Shown here: positions 18,207 through 25,476 of the stretch, piece by piece
Position numbering within the stretch: position 1 is the stretch's first letter
Layout: each line of letters begins with the position of its first letter
Assembly: GCA_963718755.1 (NCBI GenBank)
Contig: OY970376.1
Coordinates: 1,426,001 to 1,490,000 of the forward strand
Direction of reading: 5' to 3'
DNA: 64,000 nucleotides
Source: VRUE01 sp963718755
Lineage (GTDB): Bacteria > Actinomycetota > Thermoleophilia > Solirubrobacterales > 70-9
Program-made: the position numbers and the translations under genes
The notes under the pieces: model-generated
Database searches by the model: none
What the model was told of the DNA's origin: nothing
What the model saw: only the letters and a program-made list of their open reading frames with translations

Positions 18207-18266
18207 TTGAAGATCACGCCGCAAGGTCGTGTTGCTCCACTGGTTTCCATCCACAAGACGGGATGA
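18207..18266 (+). CDS. 19-residue mini-ORF with strong RBS (copy 1)
   Basis: TTG at 18207 is preceded by AAGGGAGGTGAG, a near-ideal Shine-Dalgarno, five or six bases upstream. The frame encodes MKITPQGRVAPLVSIHKTG and stop. A second ORF at 20331-20390 has the same 12-base RBS context, exactly the same length, and the pattern V-x-P-x-V-S-[I/V]-H-K-x-G at the C terminus. Several codon differences are synonymous. A G+C hairpin follows each. I know no family for this peptide. Confidence 0.55.
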   Translation: MKITPQGRVAPLVSIHKTG

Positions 18267-18278
18267 GGCTCAGGGGCC

Positions 18279-18300
18279 GGGGCGGCTGTTGAGCCGTCCC
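18279..18300 (+). terminator. Hairpin after mini-ORF 1
   Basis: GGGGCGGCT pairs with AGCCGTCCC across a GTTG loop (nine pairs, one G-U), 12 bases after the mini-ORF stop codon. No run of T follows, so termination strength is uncertain; it may instead stabilise a short transcript. Confidence 0.5.
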
Positions 18301-18568
18301 TTGTCCCAAATCGCGCGTGTCGTCCGCATGGCAAATGCTGAGCGCAGAGCCTTTAGCCGAGCGCAGCCGACGCTCTGAGCGCGGTGCCTAATTGGTTCGA
18401 GAATTGCGTATGGCGAATCGAGCAGGGATGGCTAAGGTTCCCCAGAGCATTCAGCGCAGTCGAAACCGCCTGCTCGTTGACCTCCCATGACGAGATGGCA
18501 GGCCAGTCTCTGGGCGGGGACCCAACCCGGTCGCCGCCCAGAACTGCCCCAGCGACGAGGACGAATCA

Positions 18569-19201
18569 GTGTCGCGCAAGAAAAAGAAGACACCCAAACC
18601 ACTTCTCAATCACCGCCATATGTATGCGCTGGCGAAGGAAGAGCGTGCGCGGATCCTCGCCATCTTCTGCGAACGGGTTGCCAGTCCGAAAGAAATTGCA
18701 GCAGAGCTTGATGAAGAACTTGGCAACGTCTCCTACCACGTCAAAGTTCTGCGTGAATGTCGCTTGATCGTCTTGGAGCGCGAAGTTCCGCGCCGAGGGG
18801 CTGCTGAGCACTTCTACCGGGCAGTCACCCCGACCCTAATCCCGCCGGGCAGTTGGAAAGGTCTTCCCCCCGCTGTGCGCAAGTGCATCTCGGCCAACAT
18901 CTTGCAGGAGTTCTTTGACGACGCCTCTGCCGCGATGAAGGCGGGCGTCTTCGATGACCCTCCGGGTGAGCTGAACTGGACCCCACTGGTCCTCGACACC
19001 GAAGGAATCGAGGAATTCGGCGAGCTGGCGAGAGACTTTCTGGAGTCTGTCTTGGAGTTACAGGCAAATGCGAGCAAACGCCTGTCCAAAGGAAAACGCA
19101 AAGCAAGCAAGGTGAAGGCAGCCACCGTGTTCCTGGCGACGTTCATGTCGGCGAGAAAGCCGCAGGACGGCAAGAAAGCCTCCGCGACGAAAAGGCGCTA
19201 G
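18569..19201 (+). CDS. ArsR-like winged-helix protein, lineage-type (paralog 2)
   Basis: The product (210 aa) starts with GTG. A winged helix-turn-helix lies at about residues 20-75: EERARILAIFCERVASPKEIA, then GNVSYHVKVLRECRLI. The middle domain holds LNWTPLVLDTEGIEEFGELA, matching the paralog on the opposite strand at 17246-18007. The tail is lysine-rich. A conserved pair of divergent, related regulators suggests duplication, with possible cross-control from the shared intergenic region. Confidence 0.72.
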   Translation: MSRKKKKTPKPLLNHRHMYALAKEERARILAIFCERVASPKEIAAELDEELGNVSYHVKVLRECRLIVLEREVPRRGAAEHFYRAVTPTLIPPGSWKGLPPAVRKCISANILQEFFDDASAAMKAGVFDDPPGELNWTPLVLDTEGIEEFGELARDFLESVLELQANASKRLSKGKRKASKVKAATVFLATFMSARKPQDGKKASATKRR

Positions 19202-19240
19202 CAGCCGCTCGCTCCAAGCGAACACTGATGGCTATTGAGC

Positions 19241-19305
19241 CTGCCATAGCCCCTTTACCATCGGTTCTCATGCGCAGCACGCCACTGCTGATCGACGCCA
19301 AGCCA
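19241..19305 (+). repeat. Copy B of the repeated DUF2442 gene start
   Basis: This 65-bp stretch covers the flank and first codons of the DUF2442 gene. It is the fullest of three related copies (others at 16535-16602 and 20450-20560) and the only one that continues into most of a gene. Confidence 0.55.
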
Positions 19306-19537
19306 TCCGATGGCTACACGGTTCACGTCCAATTTGAGGATGGCCTGGCCGCCTACGTCGACCTCTCGTATCTGCTCGACTACGGCGGCGTCTTTGTGCC
19401 TCTTCGAGACCTCGCGTACTTCCGCCAGCTTCGGGCTGACGCCGAGGCGGGCACGATCATTTGGCCCCAATGAGGCCGACATCGCGCCCGAGACCCTCTA
19501 TGCGCACGCCCAGCAGTGTGGCGCTGCAACTGCGTAG
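19270..19537 (+). pseudogene. DUF2442 gene with a one-base frameshift
   Basis: The first 67 codons give the DUF2442 pattern: YTVHVQFEDGLAAYVDLSYL, then LRDLAYFRQLRADAEAGTI, IWP. At the CCCC run (19465-19468) the frame ends in TGA after one more codon. Removing one C restores NEADIAPETLYAHA, the normal DUF2442 ending, which reads to the TAG at 19535-19537. This is therefore a frameshifted gene, or possibly a sequencing error in a homopolymer. DUF2442 genes commonly pair with DUF4160-type partners in toxin-antitoxin-like modules; no partner is seen here. Confidence 0.7.
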
Positions 19538-19555
19538 GGGGCTTGGGAGGAAGCG

Positions 19556-19924
19556 ATGATCGAGCGGATTGACGGGATGCCGGCGGGGACGGTGGGCCTG
19601 CGGGCCTCAGGCAAGCTCAGCAAGGAGGACTACACCGAGGCGCTGGAGCCGGCGCTGCGCGAGGGGGTCGAGTCCGGAGAGCTGCGCTTGCTCTTCGTCC
19701 TGACCGACTTTGACGGCCTCGAGGCGAGCGCGGTGGCTGAGGACTTCAAGACGGGCGTCCAGGTCTGGTTCCGCGACCACTCCGCCTGGAAGCGCTTCGC
19801 CCTGGTCACCGACGTTGAGTGAGTCGCCAAAGCGATGCACATGTTCACCTGGCTAACCCCCGGCGAGGTGCTGATCCGCGGCCTCGACGGGCTGGAGGAG
19901 GCAAAGCGCTGGGTGGCCGGCTGA
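19556..19924 (+). pseudogene. SpoIIAA-like (STAS/SEC14-type) gene with nonsense codon
   Basis: Residues 1-88 match the SpoIIAA-like family (GLRASGKLSKEDYTEAL, FVLTDFDGLEASAVAEDFK, WKRFALVTDVE). Codon 89 is TGA where the family has Trp. The same frame then continues with VAKAMHMFTWLTPGEVLIRG and LDGLEEAKRWVAG to the TGA at 19922-19924, the expected C terminus. A single TGG to TGA change explains the break. It may be a decaying gene or recoded; no selenocysteine context is seen. Confidence 0.75.
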
Positions 19925-20330
19925 GTCGCTCGCTCAGGCCGGCTGGTCGAGGAAGCTGCCAGAGCGCGCGGATCAAAAAGCTCTTGCGAAGCCAATCGGG
20001 CGAGCGCTCAGATGGCCTTGACCCGCAACCGGCGATCTCTGCACCCCGAGTGCGACCACCATCCCGAGTGGCCTACCGCCTCCGGGCAATGCATTACTTG
20101 GCCTGTGTCTGCTCCGACGATGAAGGCAGGCAGCTTTTCTGTTTGAGTAACGACCCAGCCCAGCTCCCTTGGCAGTTGAGTCCCGTCGTGCCGGCGTTTC
20201 GAGTCGCGTTCGCAACATGTCGCCTGGTCGTCGTCGAGCTCTCCCACCTTCCTAATGCTCAACAGTTCTCTAGCATTTTGCCGGAGGCTGCCCAAGGTGG
20301 CTTGTCTCCGCGAAAAGGGAGGTGAGGAAA
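19925..20330. other. Non-coding stretch in a decayed region
   Basis: This 406-bp stretch shows no convincing coding frame. Open frames exist but their codon use is not like the neighbours. It leads into the second mini-ORF and may hold its promoter. I see no repeat or RNA gene in it. Confidence 0.4.
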
Positions 20331-20390
20331 TTGACGATCAAGCAGGCGGAGTCCGTTACTCCAGCCGTTTCAGTTCACAAGAACGGCTGA
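20331..20390 (+). CDS. 19-residue mini-ORF with strong RBS (copy 2)
   Basis: TTG at 20331 follows AAGGGAGGTGAG. The frame encodes MTIKQAESVTPAVSVHKNG and stop. It matches the mini-ORF at 18207-18266 in RBS, length and C-terminal pattern, while upstream and downstream sequence differ. Conservation at the protein level with a diverged N terminus supports a real, translated peptide. It has no signal peptide or cysteine. Its function is unknown. Confidence 0.55.
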   Translation: MTIKQAESVTPAVSVHKNG

Positions 20391-20392
20391 CA

Positions 20393-20434
20393 CGAATCGG
20401 GCAGCGGGGCTGGCGTCGCGCCGGCCCCGATTCG
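20393..20434 (+). terminator. Hairpin after mini-ORF 2
   Basis: CGAATCGGG (20393) pairs with CCCGATTCG (20426) as a nine-pair outer stem with a G+C inner stem and a bulge. It begins two bases after the mini-ORF stop. No T run follows. Confidence 0.5.
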
Positions 20435-20449
20435 CCCAACTGCTGTCGA

Positions 20450-20560
20450 GCCACTGGCATTGGCCCCTCTACCATCAGACTCATGCGCGGCACGCCGCTG
20501 CCGATTTACGCCGACGGCCAGCTTCGCGCCGACGCCGAGGCGGGCACGATCGTTTGGCCT
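20450..20560 (+). repeat. Decayed copy C of the DUF2442 gene, internally deleted
   Basis: The 5' flank and start (CCACTGGCAT, ATGCGCGGCACGCCG) match copies A and B. The sequence then jumps to the 3' part (CTTCGCGCCGACGCCGAGG, then ATCGTTTGGCCTGACG), skipping about 115 bp present in copy B. The remaining frame gives a 45-codon fragment (20483-20620) that lacks the domain core. Confidence 0.6.
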
Positions 20561-20596
20561 GACGCCACCGTTCCCAGCGACGCACTGCGTGCAGGC

Positions 20597-21556
20597 TCAG
20601 GCTGCCTGCGAGAGCAGTGAGCTGAAGGGGAGTCCCCGCATGAATCCGTCCATGAAGTCCCAGTCGGGATCCCCGGCCGAAGTGGAGGGCAGCCTGATCG
20701 GCGTTTTCTTCATCCGGGCGAGGTTCCACTTGTACCCGTAGGTGTAGCGCGATCTGCCGTGCTTGATGACGGCGGCGACGAAGAGGAGGGAGAGGACTGA
20801 GACCGGCGACTTCGGCTCCAGGACGTTCACGTCGTCGGAGGCAAAGAAAGGCTTGTCCTGGTAGAAGCTCCAACCGACCGAGTTGCCGTTGTAGACAACG
20901 GTGAGCTGTCCGCCGTCGAAGCGTGGTTCGAGGTCGTTGTGGTCGGTGATCCCGTTGTGCTTCTCGGATGCGCCGATAAAGCGGACCGAGCCTGGAGACC
21001 GAGTTGCCTTCGTCAGGCGCTTCCCCTTCTTGATCTCGAACAGGGCCCCGAGCGTGAACTCACGCCAGCTGACCGGGTCGGCGAGGGGGAGCGGAGGTGC
21101 CGAGGGCGCTGCTAGCCCCTCGTGGGTGGGAATCTCGGCCTCCTCGACCCAGGCCGGGATCTCCTCGGGCAGCTCGAGCGTTCCCAGGGTTCTGTTCGCC
21201 TCGCGCCCGTAGGTCGTGTAGCGGAAGGCGTTGTGGCGGATGCACATCGCGTAGTAGAGGCGATGTATGAGCGGCATGTCTGCAGCGTTCGGTGCGAGGA
21301 CGGCGACGTTCTGAGCGGTGTAGAACGGCTGCTGCTGCACGTATGAGGACAGCAGGGATCCGCCGAGGGCAACCGTCAGCAGTCCCGCCGGGTACGGCTG
21401 CAGGCCGGGGATTGGCGCCACGAACCCGGAAACGCCCTGGCCAACTCCCCGTCGCCCCACGAAGGCAACGCCGGTCTGCCGATCGGCCTGGGTCATCTTG
21501 TTCATGTCGAGCTTGTTCCCGTAGCTGACCGAGAACAGGTCTTCGACACGCGTCAT
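20597..21556 (-). CDS. Restriction-modification specificity (S) subunit-like protein
   Basis: The product (319 aa) has two related halves. Each has the target-recognition pattern of type I S subunits or BcgB-like proteins: VEDLFSVSYGNKLD at the start, and FTLGALFEIKKGKRL near residue 175. These are followed by AFVGRRGVGQGV and RFIGASEKHNGI, then NPVYNGNS-like loops (TVALGGSLLSSYVQ, TVVYNGNSVGWS). It lies downstream of the methylase gene with an ATGA overlap. It should choose the DNA target for the joint enzyme. Copy C of the DUF2442 repeat lies just beyond its 3' end. Confidence 0.78.
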   Translation of the reverse strand: MTRVEDLFSVSYGNKLDMNKMTQADRQTGVAFVGRRGVGQGVSGFVAPIPGLQPYPAGLLTVALGGSLLSSYVQQQPFYTAQNVAVLAPNAADMPLIHRLYYAMCIRHNAFRYTTYGREANRTLGTLELPEEIPAWVEEAEIPTHEGLAAPSAPPLPLADPVSWREFTLGALFEIKKGKRLTKATRSPGSVRFIGASEKHNGITDHNDLEPRFDGGQLTVVYNGNSVGWSFYQDKPFFASDDVNVLEPKSPVSVLSLLFVAAVIKHGRSRYTYGYKWNLARMKKTPIRLPSTSAGDPDWDFMDGFMRGLPFSSLLSQAA

Positions 21557-23403
21557 GTCTCAGGATCTCCGTCGGAATAGCCGAGCGAAAACAGGGCGTA
21601 GTCGAGGAGAACTTTCTCGAAGTCAGCTTTCGTCAGCGTCGAGTAGTCGGTTTCCATGTACGCCTCGGCAACCCACTCGGCCGTCGCCGTGACGGAAGCC
21701 GTGACCGACTCCCCGGCGTGAACCTCACGATTGCGGAACGAGGAGATCCAGCGATCGCGCGTCTGCGGCCAAACGTAGTCACGGTCGACGCGACCGCGGT
21801 TCTTGATCTTCACAAAACCGTCCTCACGCCAGTAGCCAAACCAGGTCTTTCGGTTCGACGTGGTGTGGGGCACCCCGGAGGTGAACACCATCACGCAGGT
21901 GACTACCCCCACCGGGTGAAAGATCTCCGGAGGCATCGACATCACCGCCTCGAGGGTGTGCTTCTTGAGCAGATTCTCTTTGTGGACGGATGGTGCGGTC
22001 GCGCACGACACCGGGACGATGGCGACGCCCGTGCCGTTCTTCTGGAGCATGTCGAGCATGTGCTCGACGAATCTGAGCTCGTGGAGGTCGGCCTTTGACT
22101 TCGCGTAAGGCGGGTTGATCAGGCCGATGTTCGGTTCGTGCCCGACGACGGCCTTCGTGATGCCGGGATCGAAGCACGACCCCTGGTACAGGTTTGCCTT
22201 GCCGTCCCCGCGAAGGATCATGTTCGACGCCGCGAGCGCGTACATGGTCGCCTGTTGCTCGACGCCGATCAGGCGGTCCCGCTTGATCGAGTCCTCCTCC
22301 GCCTGCGTCGTCGCCGTCTTCGCCATCTGAGCCATCGAGGAGATCAGGAAGCCGCCGGTCCCCGCACACGGGTCGACCACGACGTCGTCCTTGGAGACGT
22401 TCGCTATGAGCGCGAAGAGCTCGGTGACGTGCTTTGGCGTCAGCACGATCCCGAGCCCCTTGCCGTCGCCGCCGCTGTATTTCAGGAACTCGCCGTAGAA
22501 CTGACCAACCACGTCGAAGTCGTGGTAGATGGTGAGAAAGGGCAGCACACGATCGGCGAGAAGCGTGACGATCTCTGAGAGCAGGCCTTTCGGGTAGCCC
22601 TTGGTCGGCTTGCGCAGCTCCGGGTGGACCTCGATATTCGTGAACGGCTGCGTCATGTTGTCGATCTTCGTTACGGGGATCTCCGCTTTGGAGATCTCAT
22701 CCTTGATCGCCTGCATCCACACGGCTGGCAGGTCCCGCGCCGAATGGAGCTGGTAGGTCTTGGCGAAGATCGGGTTCCCGAGGGCTATCAGCGAGCCGGC
22801 GACGGCGAGTGGCTTCTCCTTCTCCTCCAGCTCGGCCTCGTCCCTCATGAAGACGTGCATCTCGGCGCTGAACTGGATCAGGTCGTGCTGGCGCTTGGCG
22901 TGGACAGTCGGGTCGAAGGATGCGGCTCGGATCATGTCCTCTATCGGGACGAGCCCCTCGATCTTCGCCCCCTTTGGCGCAACCAATGGGCGTGGCTCGG
23001 ACTCACCCTGTGGGATCAGGAAGCTCGACCACCGGTTTGCGGTCTTGGTGCCGCTGGCGGCGATCGCGATAACGGTGTACTTGGCTGACAGCGCGCGCCC
23101 GTAGTGGAGTACGCCGTCGACCGCATAGTCGGCCGGCCGGTCCCCCTGCTTCGATTCGTGCTTGGAGACGTCGCCCTTGCACTCGATGAGGATCACGATG
23201 TCCGGCGCCGCAGCCGCGGTCACGATGAACTCCGGGTACCCAGCCCCTCCCTTGCCCGACTTCGACGCCTTCGACAGGGCTTTGCGGATCGCCTCGATCG
23301 TCGACTGCTGCTTCTCGACGACGACTGCATCGGGGTCGTCGTAGAAGCCCTCCTTGCGCAGAAGGGCGTCAACCATGTCCTCGGTGACTCGCTCGTTGGT
23401 CAT
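21553..23403 (-). CDS. Fused restriction nuclease / N6-adenine DNA methylase
   Basis: The product is 616 aa from the ATG at 23401-23403. Residues 60-80 hold a PD-(D/E)XK nuclease signature: PEFIV, then PD at 67-68 and ECK at 74-76. The methylase has motif I DPCAGTGGF (about 344-352) and motif IV NPPY (430-433), the gamma-type N6-adenine arrangement. A nuclease-methylase fusion followed by a separate S protein matches type IIB/IIG enzymes such as BcgI. It should both cut and methylate DNA at sites chosen by the S protein. An in-frame upstream extension to 23499 overlaps the next promoter and is unlikely. Confidence 0.82.
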   Translation of the reverse strand: MTNERVTEDMVDALLRKEGFYDDPDAVVVEKQQSTIEAIRKALSKASKSGKGGAGYPEFIVTAAAAPDIVILIECKGDVSKHESKQGDRPADYAVDGVLHYGRALSAKYTVIAIAASGTKTANRWSSFLIPQGESEPRPLVAPKGAKIEGLVPIEDMIRAASFDPTVHAKRQHDLIQFSAEMHVFMRDEAELEEKEKPLAVAGSLIALGNPIFAKTYQLHSARDLPAVWMQAIKDEISKAEIPVTKIDNMTQPFTNIEVHPELRKPTKGYPKGLLSEIVTLLADRVLPFLTIYHDFDVVGQFYGEFLKYSGGDGKGLGIVLTPKHVTELFALIANVSKDDVVVDPCAGTGGFLISSMAQMAKTATTQAEEDSIKRDRLIGVEQQATMYALAASNMILRGDGKANLYQGSCFDPGITKAVVGHEPNIGLINPPYAKSKADLHELRFVEHMLDMLQKNGTGVAIVPVSCATAPSVHKENLLKKHTLEAVMSMPPEIFHPVGVVTCVMVFTSGVPHTTSNRKTWFGYWREDGFVKIKNRGRVDRDYVWPQTRDRWISSFRNREVHAGESVTASVTATAEWVAEAYMETDYSTLTKADFEKVLLDYALFSLGYSDGDPET

Positions 23404-23487
23404 CGGTAGCGAGGTTCGGCACTTCGGCAGCGAGACCTGCGGGCCTGCATCCACCCCCGGCTCCTCCCTGCCCATACCCTGACGTCG

Positions 23488-24636
23488 ATGCACCAACATC
23501 GGTTACCGATCGGCTTCGGCATCGAGCCGCCGGCCACCTGGCTCGGGATCGTGGCGACGTTCTTCGCGGTTGCGGTAGGAACGCTCCTCGTCTACCCGCT
23601 CAAGTCGGTGGCGCCGGTCGTCTCGCTCGGGATCGTCTACCTGCCGGCGATCCTGCTCATCTCGATTGTGTGGGGGCTCCGCCTTGGACTGCTCGCATCG
23701 ATCGCCAGCGCCGCCGCCTTCAACTTCTTCCAGATTCCGCCGCTGCATCGCTTCACGATCGCCGAGGAGGAGAACTGGGTTGCTCTGGCTGCGTTTGTGA
23801 TCGCGGCGATCGTCAGCAGCACCGTCGCTGAGCTCGCGCGTGCCCGTGCGGTTGAAGCCGAGCGTCGCCGCGAGGAAGCCGATCGCGCGCTTGCTGAGCT
23901 GGAGGCTTTGACCCGCGAGCGCGATCGGATGCAGGCAGAGGCGGTGGAGGCCGAGGCGCTGCGGCGCAGTGACGAGTTGAAGACCGCCCTGCTGCGGTCG
24001 ATCTCCCACGACCTGCGAACGCCCCTGACCTCGATCATCGCCGGTGGTTCTGCGCTCGACTCGCCGACGCTGACCGCCGAGGAGCGCGCCGAGCTGAGCG
24101 AGGGGATCGTCGGCGAGGGGAAGCGGCTATCGCGCTTGGTTGAGAACCTGCTCGATATGTCCCGCCTGGAGGCGGGTAAGGCCGAGCCCCACCGGGAGCC
24201 GGTCGATCTCGCGGAGGTGCTGGACGCAGCTCGCGAAGGGGTAGCCGGGTCGACGCCGATCCGGCTGGTGATCGACGCCGATCTGCCGATGGTCGACGCC
24301 GACGCCGCCCAGCTCGAGCGCGCCTTCGCGAACCTGCTTGAGAACGCCGTCCGCTACAGCGACGGGCGACCCGTATCGGCGAGGTCGCGGCTGGTCGGCG
24401 GCAATATCGTCGTCCGCGTGGTCGATCAGGGGGCGGGCATACCCGAGAGCGAGTGGGAACGGATCTTTGAGCCGTTTCAGCGCGGCGACACCGCCAACAC
24501 CGGCTCGGGCCTCGGCCTGGCGATTGCCAAGGGGTTCATCGAGGCCAACGGCGGCGAGATCGCGATCGAGTCGCTGCCGGGGCAGGGCACCAGCTTCGTC
24601 GTGACGCTGCCGCCGCGAGTGGGGGCCGGCGCGTGA
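23488..24636 (+). CDS. kdpD: KdpD-type sensor histidine kinase, C-terminal half as a separate protein
   Basis: The product (382 aa) has four transmembrane segments (about 20-110) of the DUF4118/KdpD type, then a coiled coil. The HisKA box SISHDLRTPLTS has the phosphorylated His at 174, and the HATPase is visible as NLLENAVRYS and TGSGLGLAIAKG. In standard KdpD the sensor N-terminal domain and this kinase are one protein. Here the N-terminal domain is encoded 6.4 kb away at 29899-31065. The response regulator gene follows with an ATGA overlap. It should sense K+ limitation or osmotic change and phosphorylate KdpE. Confidence 0.9.
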   Translation: MHQHRLPIGFGIEPPATWLGIVATFFAVAVGTLLVYPLKSVAPVVSLGIVYLPAILLISIVWGLRLGLLASIASAAAFNFFQIPPLHRFTIAEEENWVALAAFVIAAIVSSTVAELARARAVEAERRREEADRALAELEALTRERDRMQAEAVEAEALRRSDELKTALLRSISHDLRTPLTSIIAGGSALDSPTLTAEERAELSEGIVGEGKRLSRLVENLLDMSRLEAGKAEPHREPVDLAEVLDAAREGVAGSTPIRLVIDADLPMVDADAAQLERAFANLLENAVRYSDGRPVSARSRLVGGNIVVRVVDQGAGIPESEWERIFEPFQRGDTANTGSGLGLAIAKGFIEANGGEIAIESLPGQGTSFVVTLPPRVGAGA

Positions 24637-25313
24637 ACGACGCGACGCGCGTGCTGGTCTGCGACGACGAGCCGCAGATCCTTCGCGCCCTGCGGGTGAT
24701 CCTGCGCGACGCGGGATACGAGGCGGTCACGGCTGCGACCGGCGAGGAGGCGCTCGACCGTGCGTCCGTGAAGCCGCCGGCCGCAGCGATCCTCGACCTG
24801 ATGCTGCCCGACATCGACGGGGTCGAGGTGACGAAGCGGCTGCGCGAGTGGAGCGAGATGCCGATCATCGTCCTCTCGGCGGTCGGGGAGGAGGAGGCGA
24901 AGGTGCGGGCGTTGGCGGCCGGCGCTGACGACTACGTGACGAAGCCGTTTGGACCGCCGGAGCTGGTGGCGCGACTCGAGGCTGTGCTGCGGCGGGCCAA
25001 GCCGGAATCAGCGGAGCCGCTGATCGCCGCCGATGGCCTGGAGATCGACATCGTCGCCCGTGCCGTGCGCCGCGATGGGGAGGAGGTCCACCTGACCCCG
25101 ACCGAGTTCGAGCTGCTGCGCTGTCTGGCGCAGAACCGGGGACGCCTGATGACGCATCGCTCGCTGCTGGTCGAGGTGTGGGGCGTGGAGTACGAAGACG
25201 ACGTGCAGGTGCTGCGCGCCCACGTCGCCAACCTGCGCCGCAAGATCGAGCCGGACGACGGCCCCCGCTACATCCGCACTGACCCCGGCGTCGGCTACCG
25301 CTTCGCCGGCTAG
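24633..25313 (+). CDS. kdpE: KdpE-like OmpR-family response regulator
   Basis: The product (226 aa) starts with GTG overlapping the kinase stop. The receiver domain has acidic pocket D11/D12 and phospho-acceptor D55 (ILDLMLPDIDG). The output domain is a winged helix (HLTPTEFELLRCLAQNRGRL, then VWGVEYEDDVQVLRAHVANLRRKIE), typical of KdpE. It should activate the kdp genes that begin 80 bp downstream. Confidence 0.92.
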   Translation: MNDATRVLVCDDEPQILRALRVILRDAGYEAVTAATGEEALDRASVKPPAAAILDLMLPDIDGVEVTKRLREWSEMPIIVLSAVGEEEAKVRALAAGADDYVTKPFGPPELVARLEAVLRRAKPESAEPLIAADGLEIDIVARAVRRDGEEVHLTPTEFELLRCLAQNRGRLMTHRSLLVEVWGVEYEDDVQVLRAHVANLRRKIEPDDGPRYIRTDPGVGYRFAG

Positions 25314-25392
25314 AAGCGACCTTTACGAAATCTGTATACGGGGGGCCGGTTCCTTCATGCGGCTTTGACGGGGGTGGGTCCACGATCGTCGT

Positions 25393-25476
25393 ATGGATCT
25401 CGTCTCAATCGCCCTTGCGGTTGCCGCCTTCGGGCTGATCTACGCGGCGATCGGGGCGTTGGACAGGGTCCGATGA
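25393..25476 (+). CDS. kdpF: KdpF-like small subunit
   Basis: The product is 27 aa, a single hydrophobic helix (MDLVSIALAVAAFGLIYAAI followed by GALDRVR). Its stop overlaps the kdpA start (ATGA). Size, position and hydrophobicity match KdpF, which stabilises the KdpABC complex. Such genes are easily missed because of their length. Confidence 0.7.
   Translation: MDLVSIALAVAAFGLIYAAIGALDRVR

Larger units (their letters stand above)
18008..18568. other. Intergenic region between divergent winged-helix genes
   Basis: This 561-bp gap is A+T-richer than its surroundings near 18010-18180. It contains a short ORF at 18207-18266 and a hairpin at 18279-18300. The rest (18301-18568) shows no convincing coding frame. 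Promoters for both flanking genes must lie here. Confidence 0.5.

Noticed and set aside
23404..23499. Upstream extension of the methylase frame
   Set aside because: It would overlap the divergent kinase gene and shows no conserved-looking sequence.
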